Below, piece after piece: positions 33,488-42,043 of a DNA stretch of 64,000 bases. A model generated the notes under the pieces. That model did no database searches. It was not told where the DNA came from and worked only from the letters and a program-made list of their open reading frames with translations. The stretch is from CAYOPZ01 sp964406005. GTDB lineage: Bacteria; Bacteroidota; Bacteroidia; Bacteroidales; SM23-62. The position numbers and the translations under genes are program-made. The stretch is taken from assembly GCA_964406005.1 (NCBI GenBank), contig CAYOPZ010000002.1:162182-226181 (forward strand), in the 5' to 3' direction. Position 1 is the stretch's first letter. Each line of letters opens with the position of its first letter.

Positions 33488-34912
33488 TCATCGCAAAAGT
33501 TCCATACGGCTGGCGTCAAAACGCAGCAAAATGAACAGCAGGATCGTAAACGCCCAGAGGGAAGATCCTCCGTAGCTGAAGAACGGAAGGGGTATTCCTA
33601 TGACAGGAAGAAGTCCGATTGTCATACCGATATTCACCGCAAAATGAAAAAACAGGATCGCAACCACACCGTACCCGTATATGCGGCTGAAATCGGATCG
33701 CTGACGTTCGGCCACCCGTATCAGCCTGAACAGCAGAAACAGAAAAAGGCCGATAACCATGGTGGTGCCGATGAATCCCCATTCCTCGCCCACGGTACAG
33801 AAAATAAAATCCGTGCTCTGCTCCGGCACAAAATCGAACTTGGTCTGCGTTCCCTGCAGGAATCCCTTTCCCGACACCCCGCCCGAACCGATTGCAATCT
33901 TCGACTGGTTGATATTATACCCTACCCCGAGGGGATCGGATTCAATGCCCAGCAGGATATTCACGCGGTGCTGCTGATGCTCTTTCAGGACATTATGGAA
34001 GACATAATCCACCGAAAAGGTATAAAAGACGGATCCCGCCAGTAAAAGTACGATCTGGGCAATATACCTGATCCTTTTCCGGAAGGCATATATCAGATAG
34101 AACGGGAAGGCGGCCGCAAGGGCCAGGATGATCATGAAATACCTGTTCAGGTTCCATACGTCATATGCATTGAGTGCATACAACAATGCACCGGGAACAA
34201 TCACAATAAGGACGGCTGTGAAAGCACGTTTGATACTTCTGGACAAAAGCCAGAAAGCAAGTACCGACAATCCGGTCAGTACCAGAAGAATAACCAGTTT
34301 GTCCACCAGCAAGGCCGCCAGAAACAGGGCAATAAGCAGGATGCCCAGGATCAGGATGATCCCGGAAAATCCTTCACGGTAGGCCGTAAGGAACAGCGCG
34401 ATGAATACAAGGGCGGAACCGGGATCGGGCTGGATTGCGATCAGCGCAGCCGGGAAAAAAATGATGAACAGTATCCAGGCGGTGGATTTCAGGCTTTTAA
34501 CCTTGAGATTATATGCGCTCAGGTATTTTGCAAGGGCAAGGCAGGTCGCAATTTTAGCAAATTCAGCCGGTTGAATGTTGAAACCGCCGATCGTAAACCA
34601 TGACCTTGCACCGTGGATCTCCTTTCCGATCAGGAACACCGTGACGAGCGAAATCATAGACAGGATATAAATGGGATAGGCAAAGAACGAATAGAACTTG
34701 GTATCGATCAGGTAAATTGTGACCGCCAGCACAATGGCTGCCATGATCCAGACCAGCTGTTTCCCGTATTGCTGGCTCAGGTCCAGTATGCTCCGGTTCT
34801 GTTCATTATAGACGGCTGAATATATATTGAGCCATCCCAGCAGGACAAGGATCAGGTAAGTACCGACGGTCAGCCAGTCGGTACTGGCGAGTATATTCGT
34901 ACTCCGCTTCAT
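33488..34912 (-). CDS. rodA: Rod-shape SEDS peptidoglycan glycosyltransferase
   Basis: Polymerises lipid II for lateral-wall growth together with PBP2. 474 residues with about twelve membrane helices; SEDS family segments are visible: GARSWFTIGGFNIQPAEFAK near residue 104, IQPDPGSALVF near 158, and the C-terminal IGIPLPFFSYGGSSLW. The protein is about 100 residues longer than E. coli RodA because of additional helices in the middle (about residues 210-300), which is common in Bacteroidota. The first four bases overlap the mrdA stop (ATGA). Last gene of the mre cluster. Confidence 0.95.
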   Translation of the reverse strand: MKRSTNILASTDWLTVGTYLILVLLGWLNIYSAVYNEQNRSILDLSQQYGKQLVWIMAAIVLAVTIYLIDTKFYSFFAYPIYILSMISLVTVFLIGKEIHGARSWFTIGGFNIQPAEFAKIATCLALAKYLSAYNLKVKSLKSTAWILFIIFFPAALIAIQPDPGSALVFIALFLTAYREGFSGIILILGILLIALFLAALLVDKLVILLVLTGLSVLAFWLLSRSIKRAFTAVLIVIVPGALLYALNAYDVWNLNRYFMIILALAAAFPFYLIYAFRKRIRYIAQIVLLLAGSVFYTFSVDYVFHNVLKEHQQHRVNILLGIESDPLGVGYNINQSKIAIGSGGVSGKGFLQGTQTKFDFVPEQSTDFIFCTVGEEWGFIGTTMVIGLFLFLLFRLIRVAERQRSDFSRIYGYGVVAILFFHFAVNIGMTIGLLPVIGIPLPFFSYGGSSLWAFTILLFILLRFDASRMELLR

Positions 34913-36729
34913 TCCTGATCCGGTCTGACTGCCCGAAGCACATATTCTTCCATGTAGGGCCGGGAAATGCTGTCGGTCAGGTATTGCTCCGCCATAAGGC
35001 TGGCAATCGGTGCCGCCCAGATATTCCCGAACCCGCCGTTCTCAACGATCACCGATATGGCAATTTTCGGATCTTCCTTGGGGGCAAATGCAATGAATAT
35101 AGAGTGGTCTTCGTTGGGAGGATTTTCTGCCGTACCTGTTTTACCACAGACCGAAAAGCCGCTCACCCTGGCCCTCCAGGCAGTCCCCCCGGGACTGTTT
35201 ACGGCACCTTCCATCCCATCGGCAACCGCCTCAAAATAAACAGAATCTATCTTAGTATAATGCCGCTCCAGGAATCTGTCGTCTATACGGTCCTGCCCTT
35301 CGATCCCCTTAACGATATGCGGCGTATAATAGTAGCCCCGGTTGGCAATGGTGGCTGACAGGTTGGCCAGCTGCAGGGGGGTGATCCCGAGTTCCCCCTG
35401 ACCGATGGCAAGGGATCTCACCGTCAGAAAATTCCAGTGCCCCTCGCCGTAAATCTCATCATAATATCCGGGATCGGGAATGAGTCCGGGCAGTTCATTT
35501 ACAAAATCGGAATTCAACAGGTCTCCGAAGCCAAAAGACTGCACGTGTTTCCTCCAGTTCACAAAGGCATCGGCAACACTCCCGAATTTGGGATCGTTCA
35601 GGATGTTGCGGAATACATTCATGAAATACGTATTGCAGCTGTTGGTGATCCCGTCCCGGAAATCAAGCGGGGAATCGTGCGCATGGCAGGCAACATGGAT
35701 ATTGCCCATGTAAAATCCCATGTCACAGTAGAATTCCGAGCTTGTGGCAATCACTTTTTCCTGCAGTCCGATCAAACCGATAACGGTTTTGAAGGTGGAA
35801 CCGGGGGGATAAAAGGACATGAGCGCCCTGTTGAACCATGGTTTCAATGTATCTTCAGAAAGTTTCCGGAAGTTTTCCGAACGTATCCTTCCGACCAGCA
35901 GGCTTGGTGCATACGCTGGTGAAGTTACAAGTGCCAGCACTTCGCCGCTGGAAGGCTCGATGGCCACAATGCTCCCCCTGAATTTTTTCATCAGCTTTTC
36001 TCCGTATTCCTGCAGGTCGGCGTCGAGTGTAGATACAACATTCTGTCCAACCCTGGCATCCCTGTCCGCCCTGCCTCCCTGGTAGGATCCCTTGATGCGG
36101 CTGTGAACATCCACCAGGTAGACCTTCTGCCCTTTTTCCCCTCTCAGAACCTCTTCGTAAGCCTTTTCAATTCCGCTGATCCCGATATAATCCCCCATCT
36201 GGTAATAGGGTTCCCGCCGGATTTCCTCCTCGCTCACCTCTCCCACATATCCCAGGGCATGGGCGGCGATGTCACGCGGATATTTCCTGAGCGTTCTCGG
36301 CTGCACGAAAAATCCCGGGAACCTGTATAGTTTTTCCTGCATTACGGCATAGGTGACCGAAGATATCTGTCGCAGGAAAACAGAAGGTTTATACCAGGAG
36401 TATTCCGTGGCCCTCTGTATTCTTTTAATCACATCGTCGTGGTCGATATTCAGCGTGCGGCAAAGATCGGTCGTGTCAAACTCCTGGAGCAGGGAGGGAT
36501 TGACCATCAGGTCATAGGCGGCTTCATTATATACCAGTATCTCACCGTTACGGTCATAAATGAGTCCCCTTGCCGGGTACTGTACCTCCACCCGCCTGGA
36601 ATTGCTTTCCGCGGTGGATTTGTAGGAGGATTCCACTACCTGGATAAAAAAAAGACGGATCACATAGATGATCACGACAAGAAGGATTATGCCTCCTATC
36701 ACATATCTTCTCCCGGCATAAGGATTCAT
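34909..36729 (-). CDS. mrdA: Penicillin-binding protein 2, transpeptidase
   Basis: Cross-links lateral-wall peptidoglycan in the elongasome. 606 residues; one N-terminal membrane anchor at about 8-28, a non-catalytic pedestal domain with RGLIYDRNGEILVYNEAAY, and a transpeptidase domain with the SxxK motif PPGSTFKTVIG near 310, SCNTYF as SxN near 368, and CGKTGTAENP as KTG near 533. It directly abuts mreD (stop of mreD at 36730) and overlaps rodA by 4 bp, so translation of the group is coupled. Confidence 0.95.
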   Translation of the reverse strand: MNPYAGRRYVIGGIILLVVIIYVIRLFFIQVVESSYKSTAESNSRRVEVQYPARGLIYDRNGEILVYNEAAYDLMVNPSLLQEFDTTDLCRTLNIDHDDVIKRIQRATEYSWYKPSVFLRQISSVTYAVMQEKLYRFPGFFVQPRTLRKYPRDIAAHALGYVGEVSEEEIRREPYYQMGDYIGISGIEKAYEEVLRGEKGQKVYLVDVHSRIKGSYQGGRADRDARVGQNVVSTLDADLQEYGEKLMKKFRGSIVAIEPSSGEVLALVTSPAYAPSLLVGRIRSENFRKLSEDTLKPWFNRALMSFYPPGSTFKTVIGLIGLQEKVIATSSEFYCDMGFYMGNIHVACHAHDSPLDFRDGITNSCNTYFMNVFRNILNDPKFGSVADAFVNWRKHVQSFGFGDLLNSDFVNELPGLIPDPGYYDEIYGEGHWNFLTVRSLAIGQGELGITPLQLANLSATIANRGYYYTPHIVKGIEGQDRIDDRFLERHYTKIDSVYFEAVADGMEGAVNSPGGTAWRARVSGFSVCGKTGTAENPPNEDHSIFIAFAPKEDPKIAISVIVENGGFGNIWAAPIASLMAEQYLTDSISRPYMEEYVLRAVRPDQE

Positions 36730-37236
36730 TTATTTCCGGTAAATAAAATACTGGCTCAGGATAATCAGGACAATTGAAAACAGAGCGCTTAACAGCACCC
36801 GGAGTAAGGTAGAAAAAAAATCACTAATCCTGAAGACTTCAAGATAAAAAAGGACCAGATGATGGATAAGAACCAGTATCGCCGTGTATTTAAAAAACCA
36901 CTCCAGGCCCAAATAGTGCACCCTCGGGTAGGTGCCGGTTTCATATCCGTCCCTGGGAGCGTTTATGCGCAGGACATAAGGCCGGAAAGCAGCCATGAAA
37001 ACCGTGGCTGCAGCATGCATTCCAGGGGTCTGGACAAACATATCGACTGATAAACCGAGCGCAAAGGCAGTGAATAGAAGAAGCCAGCCCGGGGTTTCAA
37101 AAGGCATCAGCAGTATGAAAAGGACATAAAAATAGGGAACGATGTATCCGCTTACCTGGATGTTGTTCAGGACCAGGATCTGAACGAGGACAAGGGTAGC
37201 GAAACGAATTATATTCCGTGCAAGCAGCTTAATCAT
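36730..37236 (-). CDS. mreD: Rod-shape-determining protein MreD
   Basis: Small membrane protein of the elongasome, with about five helices. I chose the ATG at 37236 (MIKLLARNIIRF), giving 168 residues and an 8-bp overlap with mreC. The family segment IQVSGYIVPYFYVLFILL and the helix FALGLSVDMFVQTPGMHAAA with the conserved GLSxDxF are present. It sits in the canonical order mreB-mreC-mreD-mrdA-rodA. Confidence 0.92.
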   Translation of the reverse strand: MIKLLARNIIRFATLVLVQILVLNNIQVSGYIVPYFYVLFILLMPFETPGWLLLFTAFALGLSVDMFVQTPGMHAAATVFMAAFRPYVLRINAPRDGYETGTYPRVHYLGLEWFFKYTAILVLIHHLVLFYLEVFRISDFFSTLLRVLLSALFSIVLIILSQYFIYRK

Positions 37237-38056
37237 TGCCAGATATTCTTTCCAGTTCAAGTTGCTCTTCGCGCAACAGGTTGCGTATTACATATACATG
37301 GGTGAGATTTTTAAAGTCTGTGAACAGCTCCACATTGATCGTATAAAAATTCCCTTCCACCACTTCAAAGTCCTTCACTGTTCCAACGGGAATGCCCTCC
37401 GGGAATATGGCCGAATATCCGGAGGTAACTATGGTATCCCGGGGCAGGATATCCACATGGAAGGGGATCTCCTCCAGGATGGCCTCCCTGTAATCCGAAC
37501 CGGGCCATGACAGGGACCCGAAATACCCGTTCCGCCGGATCTTTGCGCTCAGCCGGAAATTCCTGTTGATCACCGGGAGTACCGTTGAATAATTGCCCGA
37601 TACGCCCGACACTATCCCGACCACACCACGCGGTGAAATGACCGCCATCTCGGGTTCTATTCCGTGATTCCTGCCCTTGTCGATCGTGATGATATTGAAT
37701 TGTTTGTTGGTTGAATTATTGATCACCACCGCAGGAATGTACGAAAACAACCTCCCGGGAATGGAATCGTTGCCAGGCGCGGAGGAGGATCCCTGCCGTT
37801 TCTGAAGTTCGTCCAGCCGGTTCCTCAGCAAGGTGTTTTCCTTGTGCAGTTCGTCGTTGACCTGCCGCAAAGACAGGTATGTTCCCCAGTTTCCGAACCG
37901 TTCATAGAAAAATCCCTGGATCGAACGGGTCACTCCGATGAATTGCCCGTGATGAAAAGTGTTTTTCTGTACCACCAGGAATATGGAGAGAACCTCGAGC
38001 AGAAGGAACAGCAAAAAAAAATGGTAACGGACTATCAATCTTAAAAGATTCCTCAT
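37229..38056 (-). CDS. mreC: Rod-shape-determining protein MreC
   Basis: Periplasmic scaffold of the elongasome that activates PBP2. 275 residues; one transmembrane helix at about 10-28 (YHFFLLFLLLEVLSIFLV), a coiled-coil at about 62-92 (LHKENTLLRNRLDELQKRQG), and two small beta-barrels including IDKGRNHGIEPEMAVISPRGVVG and GYSAIFPEGIPVGTV, both family blocks. It begins 3 bp after mreB and overlaps mreD by 8 bp. Confidence 0.94.
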   Translation of the reverse strand: MRNLLRLIVRYHFFLLFLLLEVLSIFLVVQKNTFHHGQFIGVTRSIQGFFYERFGNWGTYLSLRQVNDELHKENTLLRNRLDELQKRQGSSSAPGNDSIPGRLFSYIPAVVINNSTNKQFNIITIDKGRNHGIEPEMAVISPRGVVGIVSGVSGNYSTVLPVINRNFRLSAKIRRNGYFGSLSWPGSDYREAILEEIPFHVDILPRDTIVTSGYSAIFPEGIPVGTVKDFEVVEGNFYTINVELFTDFKNLTHVYVIRNLLREEQLELERISGND

Positions 38057-38059
38057 GGA

Positions 38060-39082
38060 TCAACGCATCAGGAAAGAGAATTTATCGGCATTCTTCAAGG
38101 CGATCCCCGTTCCCCTTGCAATGGCCTGCAGGGGATCCTCCGCCATGTGAAACGGAATATTGATCTTATCCGTGAAACGCTTGCTCAGGCCTCTCAGAAG
38201 GGATCCTCCGCCTGCCATGTAAATTCCCTTGTTTACAATATCCGCATAAAGCTCGGGAGGAGTCTGCTCAAGCACAGCAAGGATGGAAGTTTCGATCTTA
38301 CTGACGGATTTGTCAAGGCAGTGGGCGATTTCCTGGTAGGAGATCGGTATTTCGATCGGCATGGCAGTCATCAGGTTGGGTCCGCGCACCATGTAATCCT
38401 CGGGCGGTTCTTCCAGGTCGGGAAGGCCGGAGCCCACATTTATCTTTACATCCTCGGCGGTTCTTTCCCCGATCTTGATGTTGTGCTGGTGCCTCATATA
38501 GCTTTGTATATCGGCGGTGAACCCGTCGCCTGCAATACGTATGGACTGGTTGCATACAATGCCCCCCAGGGCGATCACGGCGATCTCCGTTGTGCCTCCG
38601 CCAATGTCTACCACCATGCTGCCTTCGGGGGCCTCAACGTCGATGCCTATACCGATGGCTGCGGCCATGGGTTCGAAAATCATATAAACGTCCCTTCCCC
38701 CCGCATGCTCCGCCGAATCCCGGACGGCCCTGCGTTCCACCTCTGTGGCCCCTGACGGGATGCAAACCACCATTCTCAGCGCCGGGTTGAACATCTGGGG
38801 CTTCTTATTGATCATTTTTATCATACCCCTGATCATTTGTTCGGCTGCATCGAAATCGGCAATCACACCGTCCCTCAACGGCCTGATCGTCTTGATGTTC
38901 TCATGTGTCTTCCCGTGCATCTGCCGGGCTTTCTCCCCGATGGCAATCAGTTTTTGCGTATGCTGGTCGATGGCTACAATGGAAGGTTCATTGACAACTA
39001 CCTTGTCATTGTGGATTATAATGGTGTTGGCCGTTCCGAGATCAATGGCTATCTCCTGTGTCAGAAAAGAAAAAAGACCCAT
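38060..39082 (-). CDS. mreB: Rod-shape-determining protein MreB (bacterial actin)
   Basis: Filament-forming ATPase that guides lateral-wall synthesis, implying a rod-shaped cell. I chose the ATG at 39082 (MGLFSFLTQEIAIDLG), giving 340 residues; the frame upstream is not conserved. Visible blocks: AIDLGTANTIIIH (phosphate 1), VDIGGGTTEIAVIALGG (phosphate 2) and YMAGGGSLLRGLSKR (adenosine). The family is highly conserved, and nothing looks altered. purH lies 55 bp upstream on the same strand. Confidence 0.97.
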   Translation of the reverse strand: MGLFSFLTQEIAIDLGTANTIIIHNDKVVVNEPSIVAIDQHTQKLIAIGEKARQMHGKTHENIKTIRPLRDGVIADFDAAEQMIRGMIKMINKKPQMFNPALRMVVCIPSGATEVERRAVRDSAEHAGGRDVYMIFEPMAAAIGIGIDVEAPEGSMVVDIGGGTTEIAVIALGGIVCNQSIRIAGDGFTADIQSYMRHQHNIKIGERTAEDVKINVGSGLPDLEEPPEDYMVRGPNLMTAMPIEIPISYQEIAHCLDKSVSKIETSILAVLEQTPPELYADIVNKGIYMAGGGSLLRGLSKRFTDKINIPFHMAEDPLQAIARGTGIALKNADKFSFLMR

Positions 39083-39136
39083 GCTGTAAGATACATTTAT
39101 AACGTTAAACTGCAAATATGCAAAAAAGTCCCGGCC

Positions 39137-40660
39137 CTAATGCCTGAAATGACGCACACCCGTCAGTACCATGGCCATTCCCGCCCCGTTGCAGTAATCT
39201 ATGGATTCCTGGTCGCGCACGGAACCGCCCGGCTGGATCACCGCAGTGATGCCCGCCTTATCGGCAATTTCCACACAGTCCGGAAAGGGGAAGAAAGCGT
39301 CGGAGGCCATTACGGCCCCTTTCAGGTCAAATCCGAAATTGCCTGCTTTCTCAATGGCCTGCTTCAGGGCATCCACCCTTGATGTCTGCCCTACTCCACT
39401 GGCACACAGTTGCTTATTCTTAACAAGTACGATGGTGTTGGATTTCGAATGCTTTACCAGCCTGTTGGCAAAAAGCATGTCGGTTACTTCCTGCTTCCCG
39501 GGCGCACGGTCCGTCACCGTTTTCAGGTCCCCGCCCGTCTCGGACCGGGTGTCCCTGTCCTGTACGACCACCCCGTTCAACAGGCTCCTGAACTGCCTGG
39601 CCGGCAGATCGAACTCCTTGATGACAAGTATGATCCTGTTTTTCTTCTGTTTGAGGATGTCGAGGGCCGGGGCCGAATAGGACGGTGCGATGATCACCTC
39701 GAAAAACAATTTGTTTATCTCGGCGGCAGTATCCTCCCCAAGCTCCCTGTTGCATATCAGTATGCCTCCGTAGGCGGAGACCGGGTCTCCGGCAAGTGCG
39801 TCTGTCCAGGCCTCCTTCAGGGTATCCCTGGAGGCACACCCGCATGCATTGTTGTGCTTGAGTACGGCAAAACTCGTATCCCCGAATTCCCTGATCAGGC
39901 CGACCGCAGCATCTATGTCAAGCAGGTTGTTGTAGGATATCTCCTTCCCGTGAAGCTGGTCGAACATCCCGGAAAAATCCCCGAAGAAGTAGCCTTCCTG
40001 GTGCGGATTTTCCCCGTACCTCAACTGCCTGCCCTGCATGGCGCTGTATTTGAATACGTCCGTAGCGTCCGGGCCGAAATAGGAATGGATCAGTGTATCG
40101 TAATGCGAGGATACGGAGAATGCATCCCGGGCAAATCGCCTGCGGTCCTCCGGCGATGTTTCCCCGCTTTTCTCATTCAGCAGTTCCAGCAAGGGAGCAT
40201 ATTGCTGCCTGGAGGGGACAACAAGGACATCCCTGTAATTCTTGGCGGCGGCCCGGATCAGGGATATCCCGCCGATGTCTATTTTTTCAATGATCTCCTG
40301 TTCGTCCGCACCGGATTGCAGGGTTTCCTCGAAGGGATACAAATCGACGATCACAAGGTCGATCGCCGGGATATCGTACCGGCCTACCTGTTTTTCATCC
40401 TCCTGGTTATCGCGGCGGCTCAGTATTCCGCCGAATATCTTCGGGTGCAGGGTTTTTACGCGGCCTCCGAGTATGGACGGATAGGAAGTGATGTCTTCCA
40501 CCGGGGTGACTTCCAGGCCCTGCTTTTCTATGAAGGATTTCGTTCCTCCCGTGGATATGAGCCGTATATCCAGTTCGTTCAGTTTTTGCAGTATGACGTC
40601 AAGGTCCCCTTTGTCGTACACTGAAATAAGTGCTGTTCTAATTCTTTTTATATCAGCCAT
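39137..40660 (-). CDS. purH: Bifunctional AICAR transformylase/IMP cyclohydrolase
   Basis: Catalyses the last two steps of IMP synthesis. 507 residues. The N-terminal cyclohydrolase domain opens ALISVYDKGDLDVILQKL with LISTGGTKSFIE and HPKIFGGIL; the transformylase domain contains KHNNACGCAS near 265 (with the catalytic Lys-His) and ASDAFFPFPDCVEIA near 440. It is the promoter-proximal gene of the mreB-rodA run, a common arrangement in Bacteroidota. A near-consensus -7 element lies at 40685-40692. Confidence 0.96.
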   Translation of the reverse strand: MADIKRIRTALISVYDKGDLDVILQKLNELDIRLISTGGTKSFIEKQGLEVTPVEDITSYPSILGGRVKTLHPKIFGGILSRRDNQEDEKQVGRYDIPAIDLVIVDLYPFEETLQSGADEQEIIEKIDIGGISLIRAAAKNYRDVLVVPSRQQYAPLLELLNEKSGETSPEDRRRFARDAFSVSSHYDTLIHSYFGPDATDVFKYSAMQGRQLRYGENPHQEGYFFGDFSGMFDQLHGKEISYNNLLDIDAAVGLIREFGDTSFAVLKHNNACGCASRDTLKEAWTDALAGDPVSAYGGILICNRELGEDTAAEINKLFFEVIIAPSYSAPALDILKQKKNRIILVIKEFDLPARQFRSLLNGVVVQDRDTRSETGGDLKTVTDRAPGKQEVTDMLFANRLVKHSKSNTIVLVKNKQLCASGVGQTSRVDALKQAIEKAGNFGFDLKGAVMASDAFFPFPDCVEIADKAGITAVIQPGGSVRDQESIDYCNGAGMAMVLTGVRHFRH

Positions 40661-40684
40661 TTAGACCTACCTGTTAAATTTGGT

Positions 40685-40692
40685 TAAAGATA
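40685..40692 (-). promoter_or_regulatory. Near-consensus -7 element for purH
   Basis: On the minus strand the bases read TATCTTTA, one mismatch from TAnnTTTG, 24 bp upstream of the ATG at 40660. The surrounding 98-bp gap between purH and the divergent permease gene is AT-rich. Confidence 0.35.
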
Positions 40693-40758
40693 ACTAAAAA
40701 AGTAATTAAAAATAGATAATTTTAACCATCCATCATTGCCCGTTAAACCAAAGCAGGA

Positions 40759-42024
40759 ATGAAGAAAATTATCAAGGCCTTCAGGCTTGTCATCGAGTGT
40801 TTTTTATACGCTTTCAAATCAGTGGTTGTCAACAGGCTCCGGACAATCCTTTCCCTGCTCGGGATCACGATAGGGATATTCGCCATCATTACGGTGTTTT
40901 CGGTCGTGGATTCTCTCGAAAGCAATTTAAAGGAGAGCCTGGCTGAAGCGGGTGAAAATGTGATCTTCATTCAAAAATGGCCATGGATGCCGGAGGAGGG
41001 CCAGGAATATGAATGGTGGCATTACTGGAACCGCCCGGTTCCCACGGTGCGCGAATATGAAACCATCAAGGCCCGGAGCCTGAAGGCCGAAGCCGTGTGT
41101 TTTTTTACCGCAGTCTCAAGGCTGGTGGAGTACAGGAACAATTCCATCAACCGTACCACTATTTTCGGGACGACGAACGAGTTCGAGAGTGCCCGGGAAA
41201 CGGAAATCATAAACGGCAGGCTGTTTTCCCAGTTCGAATACCAGAGTAACAAGAACCTTGCCGTGATCGGCTATTCTATTGCCGAGGAGCTTTTCGAGAA
41301 CAGTGATCCCGTGGGAAAGGAGATCAAGGTCGCCGGGCATAAGGCAACCATCATCGGGGTCGTCGGCAAGGAAGGGAACAACCTGCTCGGATCCGTTGAC
41401 GAAGTAGTTATCGTCCCAATAAATTTTTTCCGGAAACTGGCCGATATCCGCAATGAAGCTGCCACCCCCGAAATATGGGTAAAGGCAAAGCCGGATGTTT
41501 CAAACCAGGAGCTGATGGATGAGCTGCGTCAGATCATGCGTTCCGTGCGCAGGCTGAAACCCAAAGCCGATGACAATTTCGCGCTCAACCAGCTGAGCAT
41601 GATCAGCCAGGGACTGGACCAGATATTCGGGATGCTGCACCTGGCCGGGTTTTTTATCGGGATCTTCTCCATACTGGTAGGCGGGTTCGGCATCGCCAAT
41701 ATCATGTTCGTATCGGTCAAGGAAAGAACAAACATAATCGGCATTCAGAAAGCACTTGGTGCCAGGCGCTCCTTCATCATGTGGCAGTTCCTGTTCGAAT
41801 CCATCCTGCTGTCCGTCACGGGCGGTATCTTCGGATTGCTGCTCGTATTCATCGGTGCGCAGATCCTGACAAATGCCATCGAGGTATTCAAGGTCTATCT
41901 GTCTCCGGAAAACATCGTGCTCGGTATTGCAGTATCCGCTTCGATCGGGATCATATCGGGCTTCATCCCCGCCAGGACGGCGGCAAAGATGGACCCTGTG
42001 GAAGCCATCAATACAACCTTCTAG
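40759..42024 (+). CDS. ABC transporter permease of the MacB/FtsX type
   Basis: 421 residues. One helix near residues 25-50 (RTILSLLGITIGIFAIITVF), a periplasmic MacB_PCD-like domain from about 50 to 270, then three helices including IGIFSILVGGFGIANIMFVS and the FtsX block ERTNIIGIQKALGARRSFI. It ends with PARTAAKMDPVEAINT, the usual tail of these permeases. MacB-type permeases need an ATPase of the LolD type, and no such gene is adjacent, so the partner is encoded elsewhere. The stop codon lies in a 19-bp tandem duplication shared with mgtE. Confidence 0.88.
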   Translation: MKKIIKAFRLVIECFLYAFKSVVVNRLRTILSLLGITIGIFAIITVFSVVDSLESNLKESLAEAGENVIFIQKWPWMPEEGQEYEWWHYWNRPVPTVREYETIKARSLKAEAVCFFTAVSRLVEYRNNSINRTTIFGTTNEFESARETEIINGRLFSQFEYQSNKNLAVIGYSIAEELFENSDPVGKEIKVAGHKATIIGVVGKEGNNLLGSVDEVVIVPINFFRKLADIRNEAATPEIWVKAKPDVSNQELMDELRQIMRSVRRLKPKADDNFALNQLSMISQGLDQIFGMLHLAGFFIGIFSILVGGFGIANIMFVSVKERTNIIGIQKALGARRSFIMWQFLFESILLSVTGGIFGLLLVFIGAQILTNAIEVFKVYLSPENIVLGIAVSASIGIISGFIPARTAAKMDPVEAINTTF

Positions 42025-42043
42025 CATCAATACAACCTTCTAG
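42006..42043. repeat. Perfect 19-bp tandem duplication at the convergent stop codons
   Basis: CATCAATACAACCTTCTAG occurs twice back to back (42006-42024 and 42025-42043). The first copy supplies the TAG of the plus-strand permease; the CTAG of the second copy supplies the minus-strand TAG of mgtE. With one copy removed the two genes would still be intact and would share a single palindromic CTAG as both stops. Confidence 0.95.
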
